From a virus, in IMG/VR virus record IMGVR_UViG_3300036785_000389, positions 1 through 61,782 of that record: 61,782 nucleotides of DNA. The stretch is one strand, 5' to 3'. A program made the position numbers and the translations under genes. Of the stretch, positions 23,464 to 30,689 are shown piece by piece. The notes under the pieces were generated by a model. That model did no database searches. It saw only the letters and a program-made list of their open reading frames with translations, and was not told where the DNA came from. Position 1 is the first letter of the stretch, and the number at the start of each line of letters is the position of its first letter.

Positions 23464-24482
23464 AAATCCAAGAGAAAACCGAGCCAATTGCCGAAGTTGC
23501 AGTCAATAAAGGCGAAATCGTTCACATTGCGCCGCCGCGCCTTCCCTATCATGACCTTGTTCAAGAGCGATTCGGTATCGATAAAGCGGGCTGGCGTGTT
23601 TTGGTTGACGCCACTTTTCCAAGCGCCAAAACAGTCGATGCGATCATTATGGCCTTGTCCTATTGCAAGGCGCGTAATCTCGATCCGTTCAAACGGCCTG
23701 TTTATGTCGTGCCCATGTGGTCTAGCTCCGCTGGCCGAATGATCGAAACCGTTTGGCCTTCCATTTCAGAGCTTCGCACCACGGCCTTCCGAACGGGGCA
23801 ATACGCCGGCATGGAAGCGCCAGAGTTCGGCCCGATGATAGAGCGTGAATTTTCTGGAACGGTAGGACGCGGCCCCGATAAGGGCAAGATAATCAAAGCC
23901 ACTATAAAATTTCCAGAGTGGTGCCGTGTTACTGTTATTCGCACCCTTCACGGCAAGGAACGGAAGTTTGTCGGGCCTACTGTCTATTGGCTAGAGACTT
24001 ATGCCAAGCGCGGCGACACCGAAGTGCCAAATGAAATTTGGTGTAGGCGAGTTGTCGGGCAACTTGAGAAGTGCGCGGAAGCTGGTGGATTGCGGCGCGC
24101 CTTCCCAGAGGAGCTAGGAAACGAACTAACCGCCGAGGAAATGGAAGGACAACGGTGGGAAGCACCTGGAGATGTGGCTAAAGATGTGACGCCAAAGACC
24201 CAGGACGAAGCGCCGCCCGATCCGGCAGTGCCGTCAACGGAAACGCCAATCGATGAAGCGGCGCAATGGCTGCGCGATCTTGAAGGCGCATTTGGCGGCT
24301 GCGAGGATATGAGCACTCTTGCTGAAAAGCAGCATGAATTGATGATGCCAATGCGGGAAAAGGTGTCTCCTAGTTTTTGGAGTGAAGCCGAAGGCATCCT
24401 GCAAGAGCACATCGTCCGGATTACAGGAGAAGCTCCTGAGAGTGACGAACAGGCAACCGGCACAATCATAGACGCGGGCTAA
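23460..24482 (+). CDS. bet: Phage recombination protein Bet (Red-beta/RecT type annealase)
   Basis: 340 residues. IIMALSYCKARNLDPFKRPVY and WPSISELRTTAFRTGQYAG are signature segments of the Bet single-strand annealing family, followed by EIWCRRVVGQLEKCAEAGGLRRAFP. The acidic C-terminal 120 residues are variable. It anneals complementary strands during recombination and circularisation. Coupled by ATGA to the preceding gene. No Exo-type nuclease is recognised in the operon, which is odd for a Red-like system. Confidence 0.85.
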   Translation: MKIQEKTEPIAEVAVNKGEIVHIAPPRLPYHDLVQERFGIDKAGWRVLVDATFPSAKTVDAIIMALSYCKARNLDPFKRPVYVVPMWSSSAGRMIETVWPSISELRTTAFRTGQYAGMEAPEFGPMIEREFSGTVGRGPDKGKIIKATIKFPEWCRVTVIRTLHGKERKFVGPTVYWLETYAKRGDTEVPNEIWCRRVVGQLEKCAEAGGLRRAFPEELGNELTAEEMEGQRWEAPGDVAKDVTPKTQDEAPPDPAVPSTETPIDEAAQWLRDLEGAFGGCEDMSTLAEKQHELMMPMREKVSPSFWSEAEGILQEHIVRITGEAPESDEQATGTIIDAG

Positions 24483-24483
24483 A

Positions 24484-24900
24484 ATGAAAGGCGTCTTTCG
24501 ACGCGACGGAGATAAATTAATTCCTGTCGATGATTCGGCAAAAGAGGCTTTGTTGGCGATCAAAGACGGATCAAAGTGCATGGGAGAAATTCGTGGCGCA
24601 AGAAATTTAGACCAACATAGATTGTATTGGGCGCTCTGCCAACTTGTTGCCGAGGCCGACGACGACACGAAAGAGAACGTCAAAAAATGGCTCTGCATCA
24701 AATGCAACCACGTCGATATTTGGTTTGAGCCTGATGGAAAAATGCACGTCGATCCCGCATCGATCGCGTATGAATCGATGCCACAGGCCGAGTTCAATCA
24801 AATGTTTCAGGAGGCGGTTCACCACATCGCCGCTAGACTTGGATGCAAAGAAACCGATGTGCAGACCAAGTTTGCAGAGATGACAGGAGCAAGAAATTAG
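24484..24900 (+). CDS. DUF1367-like phage protein
   Basis: 138 residues, one nucleotide after the bet stop. GVFRRDGDKLIPVDD at the start, the RGARNLDQHRLYWALCQLV segment, and the C-terminal ESMPQAEFNQMFQEAVHHIA fit the DUF1367 pattern of NinX-region phage proteins. Function in the family is unknown; the location suggests recombination. Confidence 0.6.
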   Translation: MKGVFRRDGDKLIPVDDSAKEALLAIKDGSKCMGEIRGARNLDQHRLYWALCQLVAEADDDTKENVKKWLCIKCNHVDIWFEPDGKMHVDPASIAYESMPQAEFNQMFQEAVHHIAARLGCKETDVQTKFAEMTGARN

Positions 24901-25239
24901 ATGGGCCGCTTTTCCGATCAAATGCTGCTGCCTTACAACGGAAACGGAACTCCGGGCTACAAGGAAAAAACCACCAGCCGGGATGCTGCCCACGCCGTTG
25001 GGCTTTACTCCAGCGACCTACGAGAGCGGGTATTTCAAGCAATTAAGAATGCACCTAACGGTTTAACTGCTGACGAATCAGCCCTAGCAATAGGATCAAC
25101 ACCATTGGCTTGTCGGCCTCGCCTTTCCGAACTGCGCGAAATTGGTCGGATCATACCTTTATTCGGAACCAAGCGCCCGAGTAGCACAGGAAGGCCATCG
25201 CGTGTCTGGATTGTTGCGCCAACGTCAGCCCCGCGTTAA
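24901..25239 (+). CDS. Winged-helix protein
   Basis: 112 residues; the ATG directly follows the previous stop. The middle RERVFQAIKNAPNGLTADE and PLACRPRLSELREIGRIIP is a winged-helix DNA-binding pattern like that of phage proteins in nin regions, ending in a wing-like TGRPSRVWIV. Overlaps the next gene by 38 nt. Confidence 0.65.
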   Translation: MGRFSDQMLLPYNGNGTPGYKEKTTSRDAAHAVGLYSSDLRERVFQAIKNAPNGLTADESALAIGSTPLACRPRLSELREIGRIIPLFGTKRPSSTGRPSRVWIVAPTSAPR

Positions 25240-25567
25240 ATCTCCTAGGCATTGCGCTTGGATTAGACTTTTGCCCTGCATAATTTCAGGCCAGCAAGCT
25301 GAATGCGCCCACATTCGCTATAGCGCCCCGGAATACGGAAAATTCAACCCAGGAATAGGTCAACGGCCATCCGATCAATGGACCATCCCATTAAGCCCTT
25401 ATTGGCATCGTCTCGGGCCGGCGTGCCAGCATTCAATGGATGAAAGGAAGTTTTGGGAACTGCATGGAATTGATCCATGCGCCATAGCATTAAATCTGTG
25501 GGAAGTTTCGGGAGATTTAGAGGCTGGCGAGAAGATTATTGCAGAAGCTAGAATGGCAGTGAGGTAG
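25202..25567 (+). CDS. DUF968/HNH-like protein with altered zinc site
   Basis: 121 residues from a GTG at 25202 with AGGAAGG upstream. RQRQPRVKSPRHCAWIRLLPC, AHIRYSAPEYGK, then WTIPLSPYWHRLGPACQH and FWELHGIDP follow the DUF968/HNH-like family. In relatives the first part ends C-x-x-C; here it reads CIISG, so one zinc cysteine is replaced by serine. Possibly a nuclease with weakened metal binding, or a variant site. Confidence 0.6.
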   Translation: MSGLLRQRQPRVKSPRHCAWIRLLPCIISGQQAECAHIRYSAPEYGKFNPGIGQRPSDQWTIPLSPYWHRLGPACQHSMDERKFWELHGIDPCAIALNLWEVSGDLEAGEKIIAEARMAVR

Positions 25568-25571
25568 CCTC

Positions 25572-25733
25572 CTATTTCTTGTCTGCCAATTCGCGGATAA
25601 AGTCCCCTATTGGGTCGAGGTTATATTCCTCTGCGATCTTTGTCATTTCCTTCGCCTCGCGGCGCTCAGACTTAGACGCCTCGCGCTTAGTTTTTCCATC
25701 TCCGCTGGCGGTTAAACTCCATTTCTTTGTCAC
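25572..25733 (-). CDS. Small charged protein, last gene of leftward mini-gene operon
   Basis: 53 residues starting at GTG 25733, with CAGGAG 7 nt upstream. Lys/Glu/Arg-rich helix in the middle and a C-terminal segment EYNLDPIGDFIREL. No family recognised. Its stop faces the stop of the DUF968-like gene, 5 nt apart, closing the operon that starts at 28460. Confidence 0.6.
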   Translation of the reverse strand: MTKKWSLTASGDGKTKREASKSERREAKEMTKIAEEYNLDPIGDFIRELADKK

Positions 25734-25748
25734 GCCAAACTCCTGCTG

Positions 25749-26051
25749 TTACAACGGCCTTGCGGCCAAGTCGCATTGAATACGGTTCATTTCGTAGATG
25801 CGCTCGATAGCGCGGTATGCGTTCCCGCAAGCTGGGCCATCCCCGTTGAACCAAAAGATAATTTGGCAGCGGTTACCACTCTCGCCGCCGGAGTGAACCG
25901 AAATTGAAATGTCATCCGCTTTGAGCATCGCAAGCGCGCCGGGCAACCTGCCGCGCAGAATATCGATGGCGCAGCGGATGCACGAGAACGATAACGTGAA
26001 GGGCCAACGCCTGCGCAGCGGGTGATAACGCGGATCTAGGCTGATGCTCAC
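25749..26051 (-). CDS. Hypothetical protein
   Basis: 100 residues from GTG 26051 (TAGGAG, 6 nt spacing). A small alpha/beta protein with four cysteines spread through it (CIRC, GNRC, GPACG). No recognised domain. Member of the 28.5-25.6 kb operon of tiny genes that each have a near-consensus ribosome-binding site. Confidence 0.55.
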   Translation of the reverse strand: MSISLDPRYHPLRRRWPFTLSFSCIRCAIDILRGRLPGALAMLKADDISISVHSGGESGNRCQIIFWFNGDGPACGNAYRAIERIYEMNRIQCDLAARPL

Positions 26052-26060
26052 CAAAATCTC

Positions 26061-26180
26061 CTATTCTTTCAAAGAACTTTGATAATGATTCCATGCCAAC
26101 TTTGCTTCGTAGTGGCACCGCGCACCAAGTTTTGACCAGTTAGAAATGATGAACTGAGCGAGAAATCCTGTCCAATCCAT
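26061..26180 (-). CDS. 39-residue protein
   Basis: The ATG at 26180 follows AGGAGG at ideal spacing and opens 39 residues: an amphipathic N-terminal helix (WTGFLAQFIISNW) and a polar tail with CHYEAKLAWNHYQ. No family recognised. The strong ribosome-binding site is the main support. Confidence 0.55.
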   Translation of the reverse strand: MDWTGFLAQFIISNWSKLGARCHYEAKLAWNHYQSSLKE

Positions 26181-26334
26181 TGCGGTCCTCCTGTTTTATT
26201 GAGCCACATACGCCGGGCGCGAACTTAGCGAATAGCTCGAAAAACCCATTATTTTTCAAGGTCTGACGGCGGGCGCGAACGCTCCTGTTATGTTAGACGA
26301 CCACTTGAACAGCCCTACCACCGCGCGGACACTT

Positions 26335-26496
26335 CTAATTGAGACAAAGTTCTTCAATAGTATTATCGAGAATTGAGAGCAACCGAGCCTGATCCTTAGT
26401 CGAGCCATCAGGAAAATTACCGCAGCGAGCAATGCGATTGCGAATAGCGTCGATAAAAAGTGCATCGTCCTCGAAAAACTCGCTGAGAGATTTCAT
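26335..26496 (-). CDS. 53-residue acidic protein
   Basis: The ATG at 26496 (CAGGAG, 6 nt) gives 53 residues, acidic and helical (SLSEFFEDDALFIDAIRNR, LLSILDNTIEEL). An overlapping longer frame on the same strand has no ribosome-binding site. Small acidic proteins of this kind include anti-defence proteins and DNA mimics in other phages, but no specific similarity is seen. Confidence 0.55.
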   Translation of the reverse strand: MKSLSEFFEDDALFIDAIRNRIARCGNFPDGSTKDQARLLSILDNTIEELCLN

Positions 26497-26609
26497 TCTG
26501 GCTCCTGTTCTGTCTCCAGTCGGCGGCGAATCTTACGTCACCGCAAGATCGTATAAAGTAGCCACCATTTCGGCTCCGGAATCTTATCCACTGTGCTACA
26601 CTCCTGTTT

Positions 26610-26741
26610 TTAGCAATTACCGGCTGGCGTTGTTCGTGGTCTTGAGAACCATCCATGGCATTTCCGACATTCGACTAATTCATGAGATAGAGATCGACAT
26701 GAAATATAGTGATAAGTTTTATGAAATAGTTTGCACCACAT
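26610..26741 (-). CDS. 43-residue Cys/His-rich protein
   Basis: AGGAGCAACGCC precedes the ATG at 26741. The peptide is Cys/His-rich (MWCKLFHKTYHYISC, then ECRKCHGWF), suited to binding one zinc ion. Function unknown. It follows the zinc-ribbon gene at 26752-26904 by 10 nt. Confidence 0.5.
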   Translation of the reverse strand: MWCKLFHKTYHYISCRSLSHELVECRKCHGWFSRPRTTPAGNC

Positions 26742-26751
26742 GGCGTTGCTC

Positions 26752-26904
26752 CTATTTCTTCTGCTCTACATTCCAACACGCTGCGCAAGTCCATTCAATT
26801 AATTCGGTGGATCGGTCACTGTCTGGTGTGTAGTCACAATGACCACCAACCTCTTTGTGCGAAATGAACTTGCCGCAGACCACGCATTTGATTGGCTCAT
26901 TCAT
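26752..26904 (-). CDS. 50-residue zinc-ribbon protein
   Basis: The ATG at 26904 opens a 50-residue frame with two CxxC knuckles (CVVCGKFIS near residue 7 and CAACW near 40) plus a histidine between them, a typical rubredoxin/zinc-ribbon layout. The ribosome-binding site is weak (AAGCGG). Probably binds nucleic acid or protein; target unknown. Confidence 0.6.
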   Translation of the reverse strand: MNEPIKCVVCGKFISHKEVGGHCDYTPDSDRSTELIEWTCAACWNVEQKK

Positions 26905-26920
26905 TTCCGCTTCTGTTTTG

Positions 26921-27151
26921 TTAGGCGGCTTTGCGCCCTATTGCAATTATGTTTGTGTCCTCAGATATAGGTTCCTGTTCTGGATCGGGATCATAATCGT
27001 TATCACTATCGTCAAAAGTAATTGTTTCAATCTTGTTCTCGATCTCAGTCAATCTCGTGTCTATTTTTTCAAGTTTCCAAGCATGTATCCACGGGCCAAT
27101 GATAATAGAGCAAAGACCAAGCAACCCCAAAATCTGAAATGCCGTGTCCAC
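26921..27151 (-). CDS. Membrane-anchored coiled-coil protein
   Basis: 76 residues from GTG 27151 (AGGAG, 7 nt). An N-terminal membrane helix (AFQILGLLGLCSIIIGPWI) is followed by a heptad-like helix (KIDTRLTEIENKIETI) and a strongly acidic tail (DDSDNDYDPDPEQEP). The layout resembles small inner-membrane proteins such as spanin-like or superinfection proteins, but it is in the early mini-gene operon. Confidence 0.6.
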   Translation of the reverse strand: MDTAFQILGLLGLCSIIIGPWIHAWKLEKIDTRLTEIENKIETITFDDSDNDYDPDPEQEPISEDTNIIAIGRKAA

Positions 27152-27161
27152 GTTTTTGCTC

Positions 27162-27353
27162 CTATTTTTCGTTGGCTAGAAAACGGTAGGTCCATTTTGA
27201 CCAAGCGTGAGCGCCTTCCCAAGCACTTACTTCTTTCCGTTCAAGCCATTCAAGCCAACACCATTCCGTACCGCATTTGAGTTTGTCGCCAACCTCAATT
27301 GGTCGCCAAGCGAAAAAGGGGCGCCAGTCGGACGATTTGATACCTGCTCTCAC
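27162..27353 (-). CDS. Trp-rich small protein
   Basis: 63 residues from GTG 27353 with TAGGAG 6 nt upstream. Nine tryptophans in 63 residues, with segments PFFAWRPIEVGDKLKCG and WCWLEWLERKEV. It looks like a small beta domain (SH3-like or DUF-type), but no family could be named. Member of the leftward mini-gene operon. Confidence 0.55.
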   Translation of the reverse strand: MRAGIKSSDWRPFFAWRPIEVGDKLKCGTEWCWLEWLERKEVSAWEGAHAWSKWTYRFLANEK

Positions 27354-27362
27354 ACTAATCTC

Positions 27363-27659
27363 CTAATCTTTTAACTGATTGCGGATAGTCTTAGCGATAT
27401 GAACAGCAAGTTTTGGATTGGTGGGGAGATCACCCCAACCGTTAAGACGCTCCGCTGATTGTGCCGCCGCTTCCGTCGCCTCATTCCATCCCCGCAGCCA
27501 GTTAAAATCTTTAGCGCAGTTAGACAGCGACACAATAATGGTCGTCTGCAACTGCGCTTTCTGCATAGTAAACGGCATGATATGAAATTGCTTATCCGCA
27601 AATTTCTCAATTATACTTTGCGCCAAATTAAGAGCGATTTCATCGATATTTGCGCTCAA
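27363..27659 (-). CDS. Helical hypothetical protein
   Basis: 98 residues, mostly helical, starting at TTG 27659 with ATAGGAG 7 nt upstream. No cysteine motif, signal or membrane span. Competing frames in the region lack ribosome-binding sites. Function unknown. Confidence 0.55.
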   Translation of the reverse strand: MSANIDEIALNLAQSIIEKFADKQFHIMPFTMQKAQLQTTIIVSLSNCAKDFNWLRGWNEATEAAAQSAERLNGWGDLPTNPKLAVHIAKTIRNQLKD

Positions 27660-27668
27660 GCTCGGCTC

Positions 27669-27866
27669 CTATGATTCTAACTCAATACGGCCAAAAGCTG
27701 CCGCTCGTTTTGCTGCATCTTCGGTTGGTCCCCAACCTACTGCCGTCTTGTAATCGGGGAATGAACCGAATCTCATTTCCGCTCGCCACCGGTCGGGGCT
27801 GACGGTAGGAATGTTCAGATACTTTCGCGGGCCTGAGATTTTCCAATATGGCTCCTCGTCGGCCAT
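27669..27866 (-). CDS. Hypothetical protein
   Basis: 65 residues from ATG 27866 with AGGAG upstream. Strand-rich first half (PYWKISGPRKYLNIPTV), then a FPDYKTAVGWGPTEDAAKRAA segment typical of a helix following a turn. No family recognised. Confidence 0.55.
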   Translation of the reverse strand: MADEEPYWKISGPRKYLNIPTVSPDRWRAEMRFGSFPDYKTAVGWGPTEDAAKRAAAFGRIELES

Positions 27867-27875
27867 CTAAAACTC

Positions 27876-28460
27876 CTACAGTTCTAGCCCGCGCTCGCGG
27901 GCAATGATCGGTAGCTTTTCAATGCGCCATGTGCGGCTCGGCGGCTTGCCGTCGCAGCCCTTAATGCCTTCCTTGGCCAGTGCGACGACGCGCTGATTAT
28001 CGTTCTTATAGCGGCGGCTGTCTTGGATGCGCAGCATTGTCTTGAGTTCGGCGTTCGTAAAATTATGCTTGTGCTTCGAGCCGTTGACCACGTTCTTGAA
28101 GGCGTTGATGTCAGCCCGCGCCTTGATCTTCATCTCGGGCCAGTTGCGTCTAGAACTGAGCCCGTCATCGGCGGTTACGAGGACGGCCACCGCCGTGTGA
28201 ATGTCGCTGCGCGCGTCGGCCATGTCGGCTAGTCGCGTGTCGATCCGCCCCGTTGTCTTGGCGATGCATCCGGCACTCGCCACGACCGCCTCATCGCTTG
28301 TGCGAAGATGCTGGATGAAGTCCGCGCGCGTGACGCGCTTGCTCTCGACATACCACTCGGCAATGTCGGGGAAGCGTTTCAGGATTACTTCGCGCTGCGC
28401 CGTCTCCGAGAAGCCGGGCTGCGGGTTGATATAAGCTCGCCTGTGGACGACTTTTTCCAT
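27876..28460 (-). CDS. Resolvase-N-terminal-like protein without catalytic residues, probable regulator
   Basis: 194 residues. YINPQPGFSETAQRE, EWYVESKRVTRADFIQHLR, EAVVASAGCIAKTTGRID and VAVLVTADDGLSS line up with the fold pattern of serine recombinase N-terminal domains, but the catalytic serine and the LDRLxR arginines are replaced. The C-terminal half (MLRIQDSRRYKNDNQRVVALAKEGIK) resembles an HTH. ATG 28460 abuts the palindrome GTGTCCGGACAC and sits a few nt after the predicted transcription start, so the message may be leaderless. It heads the leftward operon and is likely its regulator. Confidence 0.6.
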   Translation of the reverse strand: MEKVVHRRAYINPQPGFSETAQREVILKRFPDIAEWYVESKRVTRADFIQHLRTSDEAVVASAGCIAKTTGRIDTRLADMADARSDIHTAVAVLVTADDGLSSRRNWPEMKIKARADINAFKNVVNGSKHKHNFTNAELKTMLRIQDSRRYKNDNQRVVALAKEGIKGCDGKPPSRTWRIEKLPIIARERGLEL

Positions 28461-28516
28461 GTGTCCGGACACTATTAAATGGGCCTTGACAAATTGTCAA
28501 GAGCCGCCCTATATAG
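28461..28516. promoter_or_regulatory. Divergent overlapping promoters on a shared palindrome
   Basis: The perfect 15-bp palindrome TTGACAAATTGTCAA (28486-28500) supplies a consensus -35 on both strands. Plus: TTGACA (28486-28491), 18 nt, TATATA (28510-28515). Minus: TTGACA (complement of 28495-28500), 17 nt, TAATAG (complement of 28472-28477). A second perfect palindrome, GTGTCCGGACAC (28461-28472), covers the minus start site and touches ATG 28460. The two operons cannot easily initiate together, and a dimeric repressor could close both. Confidence 0.8.
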
Positions 28517-28533
28517 GGTTTGTAAGTCCAACG

Positions 28534-28647
28534 ATGGAATGTACCCCTCCACAAAGCGGGTATCGCCGCGGGGACGGCGTTAGTGACGAGGCAAGACAGT
28601 CGCTTGTTGAGAGTGTTGCCTTACTAAAGTGCCCACCGTGGCCGTAG
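28534..28647 (+). CDS. Possible leader peptide gene
   Basis: The first ATG after the plus promoter opens 37 residues (start MECTPPQSGYRRGDG) without a clear ribosome-binding site. The 28517-28708 interval otherwise appears to be an untranslated leader. Low support. Confidence 0.3.
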   Translation: MECTPPQSGYRRGDGVSDEARQSLVESVALLKCPPWP

Positions 28648-28708
28648 GCAAGACTTGAGGGCTAGAGAGCCGCAGACTCACATCCCGATAGTTTGGAGGA
28701 ACAGGCCC

Positions 28709-28918
28709 ATGAAACGGAAACCCGCAGGACGCCTAGGCGATACAATCAAGTGGATCGACTATTGGAGCCGTGCCCACATGGTCAACGTGGATGAAATCCG
28801 GTCGCTGGCCGATATGGCGAGTGCCCGGTCGTTCTGCTCCTGCATGAGCCGGGGCATCTTTTGGGACGTGACGGACGAGGAAATGTGGGGTGCGTTGCAG
28901 GAGTTTCGTCGTGGCTGA
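28709..28918 (+). CDS. Hypothetical protein, first solid gene of rightward mini-gene operon
   Basis: 69 residues from ATG 28709 with GGAGGA upstream. Basic start, then helical segments (DTIKWIDYWSRAHMVNVDEIRSLA). No family recognised. Its end overlaps the next gene (GTG 28911) by 8 nt. Confidence 0.6.
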   Translation: MKRKPAGRLGDTIKWIDYWSRAHMVNVDEIRSLADMASARSFCSCMSRGIFWDVTDEEMWGALQEFRRG

Positions 28919-29321
28919 ACATACACCTGCCCCTTGGACGATTGAGGAATACGGCGATGACGAGACGCCAAGCCTCGTCATTCATAAAGATAGCGAGAGT
29001 CGCGTCTGCTTCATGGCAACGCCTGGATCGCATGGTGATCCGGCAATCATCGAGGCAAACGCGCATCTAATTTCGGCAGCGCCGGATTTATTCGATGCTC
29101 TCCGCGACATGAGCGAGTGGTGGGCCTATGCGATGGCGAAACCGCTTGGCGCACAGCCAAATGCCGAAGATCACAAAAAGGTTGAGCAGCTTGCCGTCAA
29201 AGCAATCAACGCTTTGCATAAAGCTGATCCGACCTATGTGCGTTGCCTTGTCGGCAAGCGACTCACCGCCGATCACCCTGCGGCGCAAGCCGCCCTAAAA
29301 GAGGATATGCCGTTGGCATAA
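28911..29321 (+). CDS. Phage protein with ANAHLISAAPDL motif
   Basis: 136 residues from GTG 28911, spaced 7 nt from AGGAG. TPAPWTIEEYGDDE at the start and ANAHLISAAPDLFDALRDM in the middle are the hallmark of a widespread small phage protein of unknown function encoded in early operons. The C-terminal part is variable. Confidence 0.65.
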   Translation: MAEHTPAPWTIEEYGDDETPSLVIHKDSESRVCFMATPGSHGDPAIIEANAHLISAAPDLFDALRDMSEWWAYAMAKPLGAQPNAEDHKKVEQLAVKAINALHKADPTYVRCLVGKRLTADHPAAQAALKEDMPLA

Positions 29322-29328
29322 TACCCCG

Positions 29329-29577
29329 GTGGCAAACAAATTAATGACCCTGATTGAGCGCCTACACAATCCTGCGTGGACAGCGGACGGCGGAATAATG
29401 GACGGAAAACCAGCACGATTAAATGCTGAGCGCACTCGCGCTGACATGGAGGAAGCTGCCGATAAAATCAAACGGCTAACCGCTGCACTTGATCGGATTG
29501 CTTTCTATGATGATTTTCTCAACAAAGAAGCGGCTATTTGGATGCAAAATGAAGCCCGCGCAGCATTGAAGGAGTAG
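29329..29577 (+). CDS. Small helical phage protein
   Basis: 82 residues from GTG 29329. TLIERLHNPAW and ADMEEAADKIKRLTAALDRI form a helical, coiled-coil-prone protein of a type common in phage early operons. The ribosome-binding site is weak. Follows the ANAHLISAAPDL gene by 7 nt. Confidence 0.6.
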   Translation: MANKLMTLIERLHNPAWTADGGIMDGKPARLNAERTRADMEEAADKIKRLTAALDRIAFYDDFLNKEAAIWMQNEARAALKE

Positions 29578-29583
29578 CTAGCG

Positions 29584-29823
29584 GTGAAACCAGAGAAGAT
29601 TGACACTAGCGACGAGAATTGCGCAATGGTCTGTATGATCGTATCCAATCCAGGCGGGGGCAAACGAAAATTGGCCTGGCAGAAACGAAACAATGATCTG
29701 ATCCGTGCCTTACGTGACGAACGCAACGATCTTCTCTCTTACGTTAAAACGCTTGAGAGAACTATTGCCAATTTACAGAAGCCCCCGCACAAAGATTTAA
29801 CTCGCCGCGGCCAGTCAGGATAG
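29584..29823 (+). CDS. Small basic coiled-coil protein
   Basis: 79 residues from GTG 29584 with GAAGGAG upstream. A basic middle (GGGKRKLAWQKRNNDLIRAL) leads into a helix with heptad-like spacing (LSYVKTLERTIANL). Possibly nucleic-acid-binding. No family recognised. Confidence 0.55.
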   Translation: MKPEKIDTSDENCAMVCMIVSNPGGGKRKLAWQKRNNDLIRALRDERNDLLSYVKTLERTIANLQKPPHKDLTRRGQSG

Positions 29824-29829
29824 CCCGCC

Positions 29830-30036
29830 ATGTTAGATGTGCGAGATAAAATCGCTCTGCATTTTTTGTCATGTATGAGCGACGCCGACATTGAATGGTG
29901 CGTTCCTCGTCTCGAGGAATGGAAAAAGGAAGTTCATTATGGCGATTGCACAAAAGCGCCAATCACCTGCAATCGATGTGTCGCAGATGAGGCATATAGG
30001 CGCGCCGATGCGCTGGTTGCGGAATTGAAGGAGTAG
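29830..30036 (+). CDS. Small Cys-containing protein
   Basis: 68 residues from ATG 29830 with CAGGA upstream. Four cysteines, three of them spaced GDCTKAPITCNRC, could bind zinc; ends in a helix (EAYRRADALVAEL). Part of the rightward mini-gene operon. Confidence 0.55.
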   Translation: MLDVRDKIALHFLSCMSDADIEWCVPRLEEWKKEVHYGDCTKAPITCNRCVADEAYRRADALVAELKE

Positions 30037-30040
30037 CCCG

Positions 30041-30142
30041 ATGATGCCACACATGGAAGTCACAATGAAACGCTGGCAATTTGTCGAGTATTTTATTGCG
30101 GCGTTTGTGGTCGGGGTCATCGTCGGCAGGCTATGGAATTGA
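30041..30142 (+). CDS. 33-residue membrane peptide
   Basis: ATG 30041, 7 nt after AAGGAG, opens 33 residues with a single membrane helix (FVEYFIAAFVVGVIVGRLW). Function unknown. Confidence 0.5.
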   Translation: MMPHMEVTMKRWQFVEYFIAAFVVGVIVGRLWN

Positions 30143-30154
30143 AGGATAGCCCGG

Positions 30155-30325
30155 ATGGCACTGCACGCGATCACAAATCTAGGCGTGACCCCTATTGAAG
30201 TGCGGGAACGCCCAAGCGAGACGGCAACCAATGTGCAACCCGGCGAAGCTAGAGTACTTGAACTATACGAAATCCTGACGCGCGGACGAACTCGGTTACG
30301 CGTAGAGCCAGCAGAGGAGAAATAG
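30155..30325 (+). CDS. 56-residue hypothetical protein
   Basis: ATG 30155, preceded by AAGGA, opens 56 soluble residues (LHAITNLGVTPIEVRERP, then a helix VLELYEILTRGRTRLR). No family recognised. Ends before a 55-nt gap leading to the DUF6948-like gene. Confidence 0.5.
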   Translation: MALHAITNLGVTPIEVRERPSETATNVQPGEARVLELYEILTRGRTRLRVEPAEEK

Positions 30326-30380
30326 CCCGCAATTCTGCGGCACCGCGCGCCTCGGCGGTATCTGGGGCGGAGCAAGTAAG

Positions 30381-30689
30381 ATGAACACACACCCAAACCG
30401 TACCAAACGCACAGGCGAGCGGGCCGTGCTGGTAACGACCAGTCATCGCGGAGTTTTCTTTGGCTATGCCAAAAAGACTGACGGCGCGACAATCACTCTG
30501 CGCCGTGCCCGCAATTGCATATATTGGCCTGTTGCCAACAAGGGCTTTCTCGGCCTCGCCTCTATGGGGCCTGTTGATGGGGCGAAGATCGGGCCTGCCG
30601 CTGATATTGAATTACGCGATATTACTTGCGTGGCTGAGTGTTCAGAGGAAGCCACAAAGGCATGGGAGCAAGCGCCGTGGAGCCGGTAA
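30381..30689 (+). CDS. DUF6948-like phage protein
   Basis: 102 residues. GERAVLVTTSHRGVFFGYA, ITLRRARNCIYWP and KGFLGLASMGPVDG are segments of a common phage protein (DUF6948-like, as remembered) with a small beta fold, ending in the typical EEATKAWEQAPWS. GGAGCAAG precedes the ATG. Function unknown; usually adjacent to proteins like the Gly-Tyr repeat protein that follows. Confidence 0.65.
   Translation: MNTHPNRTKRTGERAVLVTTSHRGVFFGYAKKTDGATITLRRARNCIYWPVANKGFLGLASMGPVDGAKIGPAADIELRDITCVAECSEEATKAWEQAPWSR

Noticed and set aside
26256-26465. 69-residue minus-strand frame with a hydrophobic start
   Set aside because: It overlaps the 26335-26496 gene in another frame, which has the only good ribosome-binding site.
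26538-26591. 17-residue minus-strand peptide starting at GTG 26591 after AGGAG
   Set aside because: The spacing is acceptable, but it is too short to judge and has no other support.
26432-27280. Two long plus-strand frames opposite the mini-gene operon
   Set aside because: They have no ribosome-binding sites and lie antisense to consecutive genes with AGGAG sites.
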